Assembly: GCF_000383615.1 (NCBI RefSeq)
Contig: NZ_KB911585.1
Span: 158,939-222,938 of the forward strand
Direction of reading: 5' to 3'
DNA: 64,000 bases
Source of the DNA: Streptomyces canus 299MFChir4.1
Lineage (GTDB): Bacteria; Actinomycetota; Actinomycetes; Streptomycetales; Streptomycetaceae
Part shown: in pieces, positions 1-7,405 of the stretch
Position numbering within the stretch: position 1 is the stretch's first letter
Layout: the number at the start of each line of letters is the position of its first letter
Notes under the pieces: model-generated
Seen by the model: the letters and a program-made list of their open reading frames with translations, nothing else
Told to the model about the DNA's origin: nothing
The model's database searches: none
Program-made: the position numbers and the translations under genes

Positions 1-877
1 CCACCGCCACCGGGCTCGCCGCGTGCAGCAGGACAGCCTGCGTGACGGAACCCAGGATGCGGGCCGGCGCCGGCAGGCGGCGCCGGTGCCGGCCGACGAC
101 GACCAGGTCGGCGTCCTTGGAGGCCGCGACCAGATGCCCCGCCGCGTCGCCCGCAGGCACGTACGGCTCGGCCACGACCCCGGGGTGACGGGCGCCGTGC
201 GGGGCCAGGAAGCCCTCGGCGAGGGCGCGGGTCTCGTTCGCCACGGCGTCCTGGTCGATGATCGAGGGGACCAGCTCGGCCGGTACCGCCCAGCTCCGCA
301 GGGGCCACTGGTAGGCGGCGACCACCTGGAGGCGGGCGCCGCGCAGGGCGGCCTCGGTGAAGGCGAAGTCGAGGGTGGCGTCGTCGGGGCCGTCGACGTG
401 CAGGCCGACGACCACGCGCGGGCCGGGTCCGGCAGGCGCCTCACCGTCGACCTCGCGCCCGGGGCGGGGCACCACGACCACGGGGCACTCGGTGTCACGG
501 GCGGCGGCCATGCCGTTGGAGCCGAGCAGCAGACTGGCGAAACCGCCCCGGCCCCGGGAGCCGAGCACCAGGAGCTGGGCCGTGGAGCCCAGTTCGGGCA
601 GCACGGCACCGGGCGCGCCCTCGACACCGAAGTACTCCGTCCGCGGCCGGTCGGGCAGGTCCTCCAGATACGTCCGTACCCGGTCCAGGACCGGATCGTC
701 GTCCGCGTCGGGGGCACCGGCGACCAGGACGTCGGGCTGGGCCCAGACGGCGTACTGCCGTACATGCACCACGCGCAGCGGCGCCTCACGCCGGCGGGCC
801 GCGTCGAGCGCCCAGTCCAGGGCGCGCAGGCTGTCGTCCGAACCGTCCACCGCGGCGATCACCGGCAGGGTGCTCAT
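1..877 (-). CDS. Universal stress protein with two UspA domains (3' end outside window)
   Basis: The product reads from an ATG at 877-875 and runs off the left edge after about 292 residues, so only the last few residues are missing. Two UspA folds lie in tandem. The first opens with VIAAVDGSDDS and carries the nucleotide-binding signature GSRGRGGFASLLLGSN near residue 120. The second ends with the related GRHRRRLPAPARILGS near residue 265. Tandem Usp proteins of about 290 residues are common in Streptomyces and bind ATP in the cytosol under stress or dormancy; the specific role here is unknown. No partner gene is visible on its side of the window. Confidence 0.93.
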   Translation of the reverse strand, partial: MSTLPVIAAVDGSDDSLRALDWALDAARRREAPLRVVHVRQYAVWAQPDVLVAGAPDADDDPVLDRVRTYLEDLPDRPRTEYFGVEGAPGAVLPELGSTAQLLVLGSRGRGGFASLLLGSNGMAAARDTECPVVVVPRPGREVDGEAPAGPGPRVVVGLHVDGPDDATLDFAFTEAALRGARLQVVAAYQWPLRSWAVPAELVPSIIDQDAVANETRALAEGFLAPHGARHPGVVAEPYVPAGDAAGHLVAASKDADLVVVGRHRRRLPAPARILGSVTQAVLLHAASPVAV

Positions 878-1031
878 GTGTTCCTCACTTCCGGAAACGA
901 CCCTCGCCTTCCTGGGGTCAGCCTCGCTCAGGCGTCGGCCCCGGGAAGGTGCTCAAGGTCGCGTGTCCGGAAAAACGGAAGGAACACCGCCGGATCGGCC
1001 CGTCGGTTCACGCCCCCCTTTGTGCTCACCC

Positions 1032-1274
1032 TCAGGTGAGGTCGAACTCTCCTTCCCGCGCCCCTGACACGAACGCGCCCCACTCCGCGGGGGTGAAGAT
1101 CAAGGAAGGGCTCTCCGGGCGGCCGCTGTTGCGCATCGCGATGAACCCCTCGACGAAGGCGATCTGGACATCCCCCCGACCGCGGCTGCTCGAGTGCCAG
1201 TCGGCGTTGCTCAGGTCCAGCTCCGGCTTCTCCCAGCCCATGAGCGGCTGCTGCTGGATGGTGGTCTCGGCCAC
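1032..1274 (-). CDS. DUF397 domain protein, 80 aa
   Basis: A small DUF397 protein. The family core is visible as W-H-S-S-S near residue 26, an FVEGFIAMRNS strand, and the closing FTPAEWGAFVSGAREGEFD. The start is set at a GTG (1274-1272) because GGGAGGAG lies 7 nt upstream; a longer reading to 1373 has no ribosome site. DUF397 proteins usually sit beside an XRE/DUF5753 regulator and act as its small partner, as in BldB/WhiJ-like systems. No such regulator is adjacent here, so this is an orphan copy. Confidence 0.85.
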   Translation of the reverse strand: MAETTIQQQPLMGWEKPELDLSNADWHSSSRGRGDVQIAFVEGFIAMRNSGRPESPSLIFTPAEWGAFVSGAREGEFDLT

Positions 1275-1369
1275 GTCCGTGCTCCTCCCGATTGCGTCGT
1301 CCGCGGCCAGCCTAGCGATCGACCCCGACCGCCGACAGGCCACGTGAGGGGGACCTTTCGGGCGCCGAT

Positions 1370-2536
1370 TCACGCATCAGGGGGCTCAGACCCCACCAGC
1401 CACATGGAGAAGAACTGGGATCCGCCGCCGTAGGCGTGCCCGAGCACCTTGCGGGCGCCCTCCACCTGGTGTTCCCCGGCCTGTCCACGGGCCTGGAGGG
1501 CGGCCTCGGCGAAGCGGATCATGCCGGAGGCGCCGATCGGATTGGTGGACAGCACCCCGCCCGACATGTTGACGGGCAGGTCCCCGTCCAGCTCGGTGAC
1601 CCCGGCCTCGGTGAGCTTCCAGCCCTCGCCCTCCTCGGCGAAGCCGAGGTTCTCCAGCCACATGGGCTCGTACCAGGAGAACGGCACGTACATCTCGACG
1701 GCGTCGATGTCCCGGCGCGGGTCGGCGATCTGGGCCTGCCGGTACACGTCGGCCGCGCAGTCCTTGCCGGCCTGCGGCGACACGGCGTCCTTGCCGGCGA
1801 ACAGCGTGGGCTCGCTGCGCATGGCGCCGCCCAGCATCCAGGCCGGCGGCCGGGGCGCCCTCGCGGCTCCGGCCCGGTCGGTGAGCACCATCGCGCAGGC
1901 TCCGTCGGAGGAGGGGCAGGTCTCCGAGTAGCGGATCGGGTCCCAGAGCATCGGCGAGGCCTGGACCTTCTCCAGGGTGATGTCGTGCTCGTGCAGGTGC
2001 GCGTACGGGTTCTTGAGCGCGTTGCGGCGGTCCTTGTACGCCACCAGGGAGCCGACCGTGTCGGGCGCGCCGGTGCGCCGCATGTACGCGCGCACGTGCG
2101 GCGCGAAGAAGCCGCCGGCTCCGGCCAGCAGGGGCTGCTGGAAGGGGATCGGCAGGGACAGGCCCCACATGGCGTTGGACTCGGACTGCTTCTCGAAGGC
2201 GAGGGTGAGGACGGTGGAGTGCACCCGGGCCGCGACCAGGTTCGCGGCGACCAGCGCCGTGGAGCCGCCGACGCTGCCCGCCGTGTGGACCCGCAGCATC
2301 GGTTTGCCCACCGCGCCGAGGGCGTCGGCCAGGTACAGCTCCGGCATCATGACGCCCTCGAAGAAGTCGGGCGCCTTGCCGATCACCACGGCGTCGATGT
2401 CGGCCCAGGTCAACTCGGCGTCGTCGAGCGCCCGCACGGCCGCCTCGCGGACGAGCCCGGCGATCGACACGTCCCGGCGGGCCGCGACGTGCTTGGTCTG
2501 GCCGATGCCTACGACGGCCACGGGCTCCTTGCTCAT
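1370..2536 (-). CDS. Thiolase-fold lipid-transfer protein (Ltp3-like), 388 aa
   Basis: A thiolase-superfamily protein of the SCP-x/lipid-transfer branch, starting at the ATG at 2536 which overlaps the upstream stop by 4 bp. The position that carries the nucleophilic Cys in true thiolases reads TAGSVGGST (residues about 88-96), and the usual GHP-x-G motif reads STNPIGASG, so both canonical catalytic residues are replaced. Relatives such as mycobacterial Ltp2 pair with DUF35 proteins and act as retro-aldolases in steroid side-chain removal. Length and order match remembered mycobacterial Ltp3 next to Ltp4 and a DUF35 protein. Aldolase activity here is inference; it could be a non-catalytic subunit. 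Confidence 0.88.
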   Translation of the reverse strand: MSKEPVAVVGIGQTKHVAARRDVSIAGLVREAAVRALDDAELTWADIDAVVIGKAPDFFEGVMMPELYLADALGAVGKPMLRVHTAGSVGGSTALVAANLVAARVHSTVLTLAFEKQSESNAMWGLSLPIPFQQPLLAGAGGFFAPHVRAYMRRTGAPDTVGSLVAYKDRRNALKNPYAHLHEHDITLEKVQASPMLWDPIRYSETCPSSDGACAMVLTDRAGAARAPRPPAWMLGGAMRSEPTLFAGKDAVSPQAGKDCAADVYRQAQIADPRRDIDAVEMYVPFSWYEPMWLENLGFAEEGEGWKLTEAGVTELDGDLPVNMSGGVLSTNPIGASGMIRFAEAALQARGQAGEHQVEGARKVLGHAYGGGSQFFSMWLVGSEPPDA

Positions 2537-3576
2537 CGGGGATCCCCTTCGAGTACGGCGACCAGGTTCTGCTGGAGACAGGGCCCGGAGGTGGCGTGGG
2601 CGAGGGCCCGGTCGGACTCCCCCCGGTGGATCCGGGCGGCGGCCTCGCCGATGCGGGCGAGTCCGGCGGCCATCATCGGGTTGGCGGCGAGGGCGCCCCC
2701 GGAGGGGTTGACCCGCGTGGCGTCGTCGAGCCCCAGGGCCTTGCGCAGGACGACCTCCTGCGAGCTGAACGGCGCGTGCAACTCGGCGGTGTCGACGGGC
2801 CGTTCGAAGGCTCCGGCCCGCTCGGCGGCCAGGCGCGCGGAGGGCGAGTCGGTCAGGTCGCGGACGCCGAGCGAGTGCGCCTCGATGCGGTGGTCGATGC
2901 CGCGGATCCACGCCGGACGCTCGCACAGTTCCCTGGCCCGCTCCCCCGCCGCGAGGACCACCGCGGCGGCCCCGTCACCGATGGGCGGGCAGTCCCCGGT
3001 ACGGAGCGGTCGTACGACGTAATCCCCTTGCGGTACCGGGCCTTTGAGCTGTGCGCGCGGGTTGTCGGTGGCGCGGCTGCGGGCGCCGATCGCCGCCAGC
3101 TCGCGCTCGTCCGTGTCGCCCGCGTCGATGAGCGCCTGGGCCTGGAGGGCGGCCAGCGCGACGGAGTCGGGCCACAGCGGGGCGACGTAGTACGGGTCGA
3201 GCTGCCGGGTGAGCACGTCCCGGAGGGAGCCCGGCGAGGACTTGCCGTAGGAGTACACCAGCGCGGTGTCGGCGTCGCCGGACAGCAGCTTGGTCCACGC
3301 CTCGTACAGCGCCCACGCCCCGTCCGTCTCGACGTGCGACTCGGAGATGGGCGGCCAGGCGCCCACGCCGTCGAGGGCGAGGGTGAAGGAGAAGGCGCGC
3401 CCGGCGAGGTAGTCGCAGGAACCTGAGCAGGTGAAGCCGATGTCGGCGGTCTTCAGGCCGGTCTGCGCGAGGACGTCGTGCAGGACCGGCATGAGCATCT
3501 CCACCTCGGACACTTCCTCGGAGGAGCGCAGGGTGTCGGACTGGGCGAAGGCGACGACCGCGATGTCACGGGTCAC
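2533..3576 (-). CDS. Thiolase-fold lipid-transfer protein (Ltp4-like), 347 aa
   Basis: Second thiolase-like protein, shorter than a classical thiolase. Around residue 81 it reads SHVETDGAWAL where thiolases have the nucleophilic Cys, and the C-terminal motif is GGALAANPMMAAG with Asn in place of the active-site His. The start at 3576 overlaps the stop of the DUF35 gene, and its own stop overlaps the next start, so the three are translationally coupled. The likely role is a subunit of a hetero-oligomer with its neighbours acting on a CoA-thioester side chain. The family is certain; the reaction is inferred from gene order shared with the mycobacterial Rv3521-ltp4-ltp3 locus. Confidence 0.87.
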   Translation of the reverse strand: MTRDIAVVAFAQSDTLRSSEEVSEVEMLMPVLHDVLAQTGLKTADIGFTCSGSCDYLAGRAFSFTLALDGVGAWPPISESHVETDGAWALYEAWTKLLSGDADTALVYSYGKSSPGSLRDVLTRQLDPYYVAPLWPDSVALAALQAQALIDAGDTDERELAAIGARSRATDNPRAQLKGPVPQGDYVVRPLRTGDCPPIGDGAAAVVLAAGERARELCERPAWIRGIDHRIEAHSLGVRDLTDSPSARLAAERAGAFERPVDTAELHAPFSSQEVVLRKALGLDDATRVNPSGGALAANPMMAAGLARIGEAAARIHRGESDRALAHATSGPCLQQNLVAVLEGDPR

Positions 3577-4514
3577 AGCAGCTCCTTGTAGGTGTCGTAC
3601 TCCGCGTCGGGTTCACCGGTCGGCCGGTAGTGGTCCGGATATCCGCCGCCCTCGGTCCATACCGGCTCGACCCTGAGGCCCATGCGCACCTGGTCGTACG
3701 GGATGCCGCCGATCCGGCCGTGCAGGGCGAGGTCGGCGCCGTCCAGGGCGATGTGGGCGTAGACGTACGGCACTTCGATGTCGAGGTTCTTCGCCTTGAT
3801 GTTGACGATGCAGAAGGTCGTGACCGTGCCGCTCGGGCCCACCTCCACCTGCTCCACCGTGGCGACACCGCAGGTGGGGCAGGCACCCCTCGGCGGCACG
3901 TACACCTTGCGGCAGGACGGGCAGCGCTCGCCGACGGCCCGGCGTTCGGCGAGGGCGTTGATGTAGGCGGTCTGGGCGCGGCCCGGCGAGTAGGTGTAGT
4001 CGAGACGGGCCTGGGCGACGATGCCGTGGACCGGGTCCTCGAACTCGCCCGCGTGGACGGTGACTTCGGAGTCGTCCCCGTCGTACGGCTCGAAGCAGGC
4101 GATGTCGGTGATGGCGCCGGTGCGTTCCTCGGCCCACCGGACACGGACGCGCATGCCCGTGCGGACGGCGTCGGGGCCGGGGGCGTCGAGCGCGTGCAGC
4201 AGGGCGGTGTCGGCACCGTCGAGCTTCACCAGGACCCAGGCGAACGGCCTGTCCAGCGGCTGGCCGCGGCGCGGTTCATGGTTCCAGGCCCAGGTGGTCA
4301 CGGTGCCGGTGACACCGACGTGGACGAGGTCGCGTATCTCCTCGGCGGTGACGGGGTCGTACTCGACGGGTGGGACCAGGGTGCGCCCGTCGCGGGTTTT
4401 CACCCCGAGGATCACGCGTTCGCGCAGGCCGGTCAGGAAGGCACTCTGAACGGGCCCGAGAGAGCGGGTGAAGGGAAACTCGACGACCAGGGGAGCTTTG
4501 AGTACGTCAGGCAT
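3573..4514 (-). CDS. Tandem DUF35 OB-fold protein with one zinc ribbon, 313 aa
   Basis: Two DUF35 (OB-fold, ChsH2-like) halves are fused. The C-terminal half has a zinc ribbon with Cys198, Cys201, Cys212 and Cys215 (CPSC and CPTC) followed by an OB fold. The N-terminal half (residues about 15-145) keeps the VPP-type turn and OB strands but has no Cys pairs. DUF35 proteins bind acyl-CoA and pair with thiolase-fold enzymes to form hydratases or aldolases; two such enzymes follow directly, so the double protein may serve both. The ATG at 4514 has AAGGAGG upstream. A 130-nt gap separates it from the crotonase, so it may also have its own promoter. Confidence 0.9.
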   Translation of the reverse strand: MPDVLKAPLVVEFPFTRSLGPVQSAFLTGLRERVILGVKTRDGRTLVPPVEYDPVTAEEIRDLVHVGVTGTVTTWAWNHEPRRGQPLDRPFAWVLVKLDGADTALLHALDAPGPDAVRTGMRVRVRWAEERTGAITDIACFEPYDGDDSEVTVHAGEFEDPVHGIVAQARLDYTYSPGRAQTAYINALAERRAVGERCPSCRKVYVPPRGACPTCGVATVEQVEVGPSGTVTTFCIVNIKAKNLDIEVPYVYAHIALDGADLALHGRIGGIPYDQVRMGLRVEPVWTEGGGYPDHYRPTGEPDAEYDTYKELL

Positions 4515-4644
4515 GAAGGGCGTGCCTCCTTGGGAGGTCGGTGCGGTGGACGGGCCCTGGGGGCGCGGAGCGGTGACATGTGCGGCCCCGCCGCGTGGGC
4601 GCGACCAGCCACAGACGGCCCGCGGCTACCGGGCCGGCTCAGCA

Positions 4645-5445
4645 CTACGCTCGCTTGTATTCCGGCGACCGCTTCTCCGCGAACGCGCGGGCACCCTCCT
4701 TCGCATCTGCCGTGTCGAAGATCGGCCACCCCCGCTTCAGCTCGGCGGCCAGCCCGTCGGTCTCGGTCATCTCGGCGGTCTCGTAGACCGATGCCTTGAC
4801 CGCCTCGACCGCGAGCGGACCGCAGGCGTTGACGAGTTCGGCGATCTCCAGGGCCTTGGCGCGTGCCGTGCCGTCGGGGACGACATGCCCGATCAGGCCG
4901 ATGTCGGCGGCCTCGCGTGCGGTGTACGGGCGTCCGGTGAGCAGCATCTCCAGCGCGTGGGTGCGCGGGATCTGGCGTTGCAGCCGGACCGTGGAGCCGC
5001 CGATCGGGAACAGGCCGCGCTTCACCTCGAAGAGGCCGAAGGTCGCGGATTCGCCGGCGACCCGGATGTCGGTGCCCTGGAGCATCTCCGTGCCGCCCGC
5101 GACGCAGTACCCCTCGACGGCGGCGATCACCGGTTTGCGGGGGCGGTGGTGGCGCAGCATCGCCTTCCAGTGCAGGTCCGGGTCGGCGGTGAGCCGGTCC
5201 CGGTACTGCTCGCCGCCGGTGTTCTTGCCCGCGAGGGCCTTGAGGTCCATGCCGGCGCAGAACGAGTCGCCGGCGCCGGTGAAGACGACCGAGCGGATCG
5301 AGTCGTCGGCGTCCGCCTCCACCCAGCCGTCGTACAGGCCGACCAGCATCGGCAACGAGAGCGCGTTCTTCGCCTCCGGCCTGTTGAGCGTGAGCACCAG
5401 TGTGGCGCCCTCGCGCTGGATGTCGAGGTGTTCCGTCCCACCCAT
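4645..5445 (-). CDS. Enoyl-CoA hydratase/crotonase, EchA19-like, 266 aa
   Basis: A crotonase-fold protein that would hydrate an enoyl-CoA in side-chain beta-oxidation. The oxyanion-hole stretches FCAGMDLKAL (near residue 62) and the glycine-rich VAGGTEMLQGTDIRVAGES (near residue 115) are intact. The latter, with LIGHVVPDG and a DAKEGARAFAEKR tail, closely resembles remembered mycobacterial EchA19, which acts on a cholesterol side-chain CoA. The start is the ATG at 5445 with AGGGGAG upstream. The gene diverges from a FadD19-like ligase, the arrangement of echA19 and fadD19 in mycobacteria. The 177-bp interval carries the 5511-5527 palindrome. Confidence 0.9.
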   Translation of the reverse strand: MGGTEHLDIQREGATLVLTLNRPEAKNALSLPMLVGLYDGWVEADADDSIRSVVFTGAGDSFCAGMDLKALAGKNTGGEQYRDRLTADPDLHWKAMLRHHRPRKPVIAAVEGYCVAGGTEMLQGTDIRVAGESATFGLFEVKRGLFPIGGSTVRLQRQIPRTHALEMLLTGRPYTAREAADIGLIGHVVPDGTARAKALEIAELVNACGPLAVEAVKASVYETAEMTETDGLAAELKRGWPIFDTADAKEGARAFAEKRSPEYKRA

Positions 5446-5510
5446 CGACCGTCTCCCCTCTGCCGGAACGAGAACAGGTTGCAGGAGGCGCCGATGCACT
5501 TCAAGGGTTT

Positions 5511-5527
5511 TCTGACAGACAGTCAGA
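5511..5527. promoter_or_regulatory. 17-bp palindromic operator, copy 1
   Basis: TCTGAC and GTCAGA form a perfect inverted repeat around a 5-bp spacer. The flanks (GGTTTT before, TT after) are shared with the copy at 18103-18119. It lies 65 bp from the crotonase start and 95 bp from the ligase start, so one dimeric regulator could control both directions. Size and symmetry suit a TetR-type repressor; no such regulator gene is in the window. Confidence 0.65.
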
Positions 5528-5622
5528 TTTCTTCGCGCGAACCCTTCACAGTCACGCCGCCCTTTGCTCTGATGACCGGCGAGCCGTCACAGCGCCGGGC
5601 CGGGACCAGTTCAGGAGGAACG

Positions 5623-7260
5623 GTGGAGTACAACCTTGCCGACCTGTTCGAGTCGGTCGTCGACGTGGTGCCGGACCGTGAGGCACTCGCGTACCTCGAC
5701 ATTCCCGGTACGGGTGCGGAGCGCCGGCTGACGTACGCGGAACTGGACGCCGCGGCCAACCGCATCGGTCACCATCTGCTCGACAGCGGAGTACGCGCCG
5801 GTGAGCACGTCGGACTGCACCTGTACAACGGGGTGGAGTACGTGCAGACGCTGCTGGGCTGCCTGAAGGCCCGGATCGTGCCGGTCAACGTCAACTACCG
5901 CTACGTCGAGGAGGAGTTGGTCTATCTCTACCGGGACGCGGACCTGGTGGGCCTGGTCTTCGACGGCGAGTTCACGGACCGGGTGGCGGCAGCGCTGCCG
6001 CACACGGAACGGTTGCGGCAGCTGGTGCGGGTCGGGGAGGCGGAGGCGGAGGCGGAGGCGAGCGGACTGTCGGCGGTGGACTTCGCGGACGCCGAGGCCT
6101 CCGGGTCGCCCGAGCGGGGGTTCCCGGCGCGTTCGGCCGACGACCAGTTCATCATCTACACCGGCGGCACCACCGGGATGCCCAAGGGTGTGATGTGGCG
6201 CCACGAGGACCTGTTCTTCTCCGGGCTGGGCGGGGGCGCTCCGACCGGGGAGCCGGTGAAGCGGCCCGAGGAACTGGCCGAGCGGGTCGCCGCGGGCGGC
6301 GCCGGGATCACGTTCTTCCCCACGCCCCCGCTGATGCACGGCACCTCGACACTGACCTCCCTCATCGGCTTCAACTTCGGCCAACGGGTCGTCCTGCACC
6401 GCAAGTTCGTGCCCGAGGAGGTGCTGCGGACCGTCCAGCGGGAGAAGGTGAACGCCATGTCGCTGGTGGGCGACGCGATGCTGCGGCCGCTCATCGACGC
6501 GCTGGAGGGCCCGATGAAGGGCACCGACATGTCATCGGTGTTCAGCGTGTCCTCGTCGGGCGCGATCATGTCGGACACGGTGAGCCGGCAGTTCCGGGCA
6601 CTGGTCCCGAACGCCATGCTGCTCAACAACTTCGGCTCCTCCGAATCCGGCTTCAACGGCACGGCCACGGAGGACTCCGGCCCCGAACGCGGCTTCCGGG
6701 TCCGGGTCAACTCCCGTACCCAGGTGGTCGATCCCGCGAGCCACGAGCCCGTCGCGGTGGGCGAGGTGGGCCGGGTCGCGCAGTGCGGCCATGTGCCGCT
6801 CGGCTACTACAACGACCCCCGCAAGACCGCCGAGACCTTCTTCGAGAAGGACGGTGAGCGGTGGGTGCTGCTCGGCGACATGGCCACCGTCGACGAGGAG
6901 GGGGTCGTCACCGTCCTCGGGCGGGGCTCGCAGTGCATCAACACGGGTGGCGAGAAGGTGTACCCCGAGGAGGTCGAGCAGGCGCTCAAGGCCCATCCGG
7001 ACGTGTACGACGCGCTCGTGGCCGGAGTGCCGGACGTGAAGTGGGGGCACCATGTGGCGGCCGTCGTGCAGTTGCGCGCGGGGGCGGTGCGGATGTCCCT
7101 GGACGACCTCCAGACGCACTGCCGGGCGCGGCTCGCGGGCTACAAGGTGCCGCGCCAGCTGGTGATCACGGAGTCCATCCGCCGGTCGCCGAGCGGCAAG
7201 GCGGACTACCGGTGGGCGCAGAAGGTGGCAGCCGTGGCGGCGGCGCCGGCCGACGGGTAA
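5623..7260 (+). CDS. Acyl-CoA synthetase, FadD19-like, 545 aa
   Basis: An ANL-superfamily acyl-CoA ligase. The phosphate loop is YTGGTTGMPKGVMWRHED near residue 180, followed by a GSSESG adenylate motif and the hinge GDMATVDEEG. The YTGGTTG start and the adjoining MWRHED are distinctive of the FadD19/FadD17 branch, which activates steroid side-chain acids. The GTG at 5623 has AGGAGGAA 2 nt upstream; the open frame continues further 5' without a better ribosome site. It diverges from the EchA19-like gene and probably supplies the CoA thioester used by that operon. The exact substrate is unknown. Confidence 0.9.
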   Translation: MEYNLADLFESVVDVVPDREALAYLDIPGTGAERRLTYAELDAAANRIGHHLLDSGVRAGEHVGLHLYNGVEYVQTLLGCLKARIVPVNVNYRYVEEELVYLYRDADLVGLVFDGEFTDRVAAALPHTERLRQLVRVGEAEAEAEASGLSAVDFADAEASGSPERGFPARSADDQFIIYTGGTTGMPKGVMWRHEDLFFSGLGGGAPTGEPVKRPEELAERVAAGGAGITFFPTPPLMHGTSTLTSLIGFNFGQRVVLHRKFVPEEVLRTVQREKVNAMSLVGDAMLRPLIDALEGPMKGTDMSSVFSVSSSGAIMSDTVSRQFRALVPNAMLLNNFGSSESGFNGTATEDSGPERGFRVRVNSRTQVVDPASHEPVAVGEVGRVAQCGHVPLGYYNDPRKTAETFFEKDGERWVLLGDMATVDEEGVVTVLGRGSQCINTGGEKVYPEEVEQALKAHPDVYDALVAGVPDVKWGHHVAAVVQLRAGAVRMSLDDLQTHCRARLAGYKVPRQLVITESIRRSPSGKADYRWAQKVAAVAAAPADG

Positions 7261-7405
7261 AGGTCCCGTTATGGCCCCCGTGCGATTGAACCGAACGTGA
7301 CGTGCGAACGTACTGGTGGTGGCAGGCTCGGTGAGCGGGCCCTGTTCGTCATGCCGTCGTGGCAGGACCGCACGCCATAGCAAGACCGCACGGAAGGACC
7401 ACCGG

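Noticed and set aside
23..1067. Plus-strand frames across the first kilobase
   Set aside because: They are antisense to the universal stress protein, whose two UspA signatures read clearly on the minus strand.
4468..5622. Extension of the FadD19-like ligase upstream of 5623
   Set aside because: The added residues are the antisense of the crotonase gene plus the promoter region, and a good ribosome site precedes GTG 5623.
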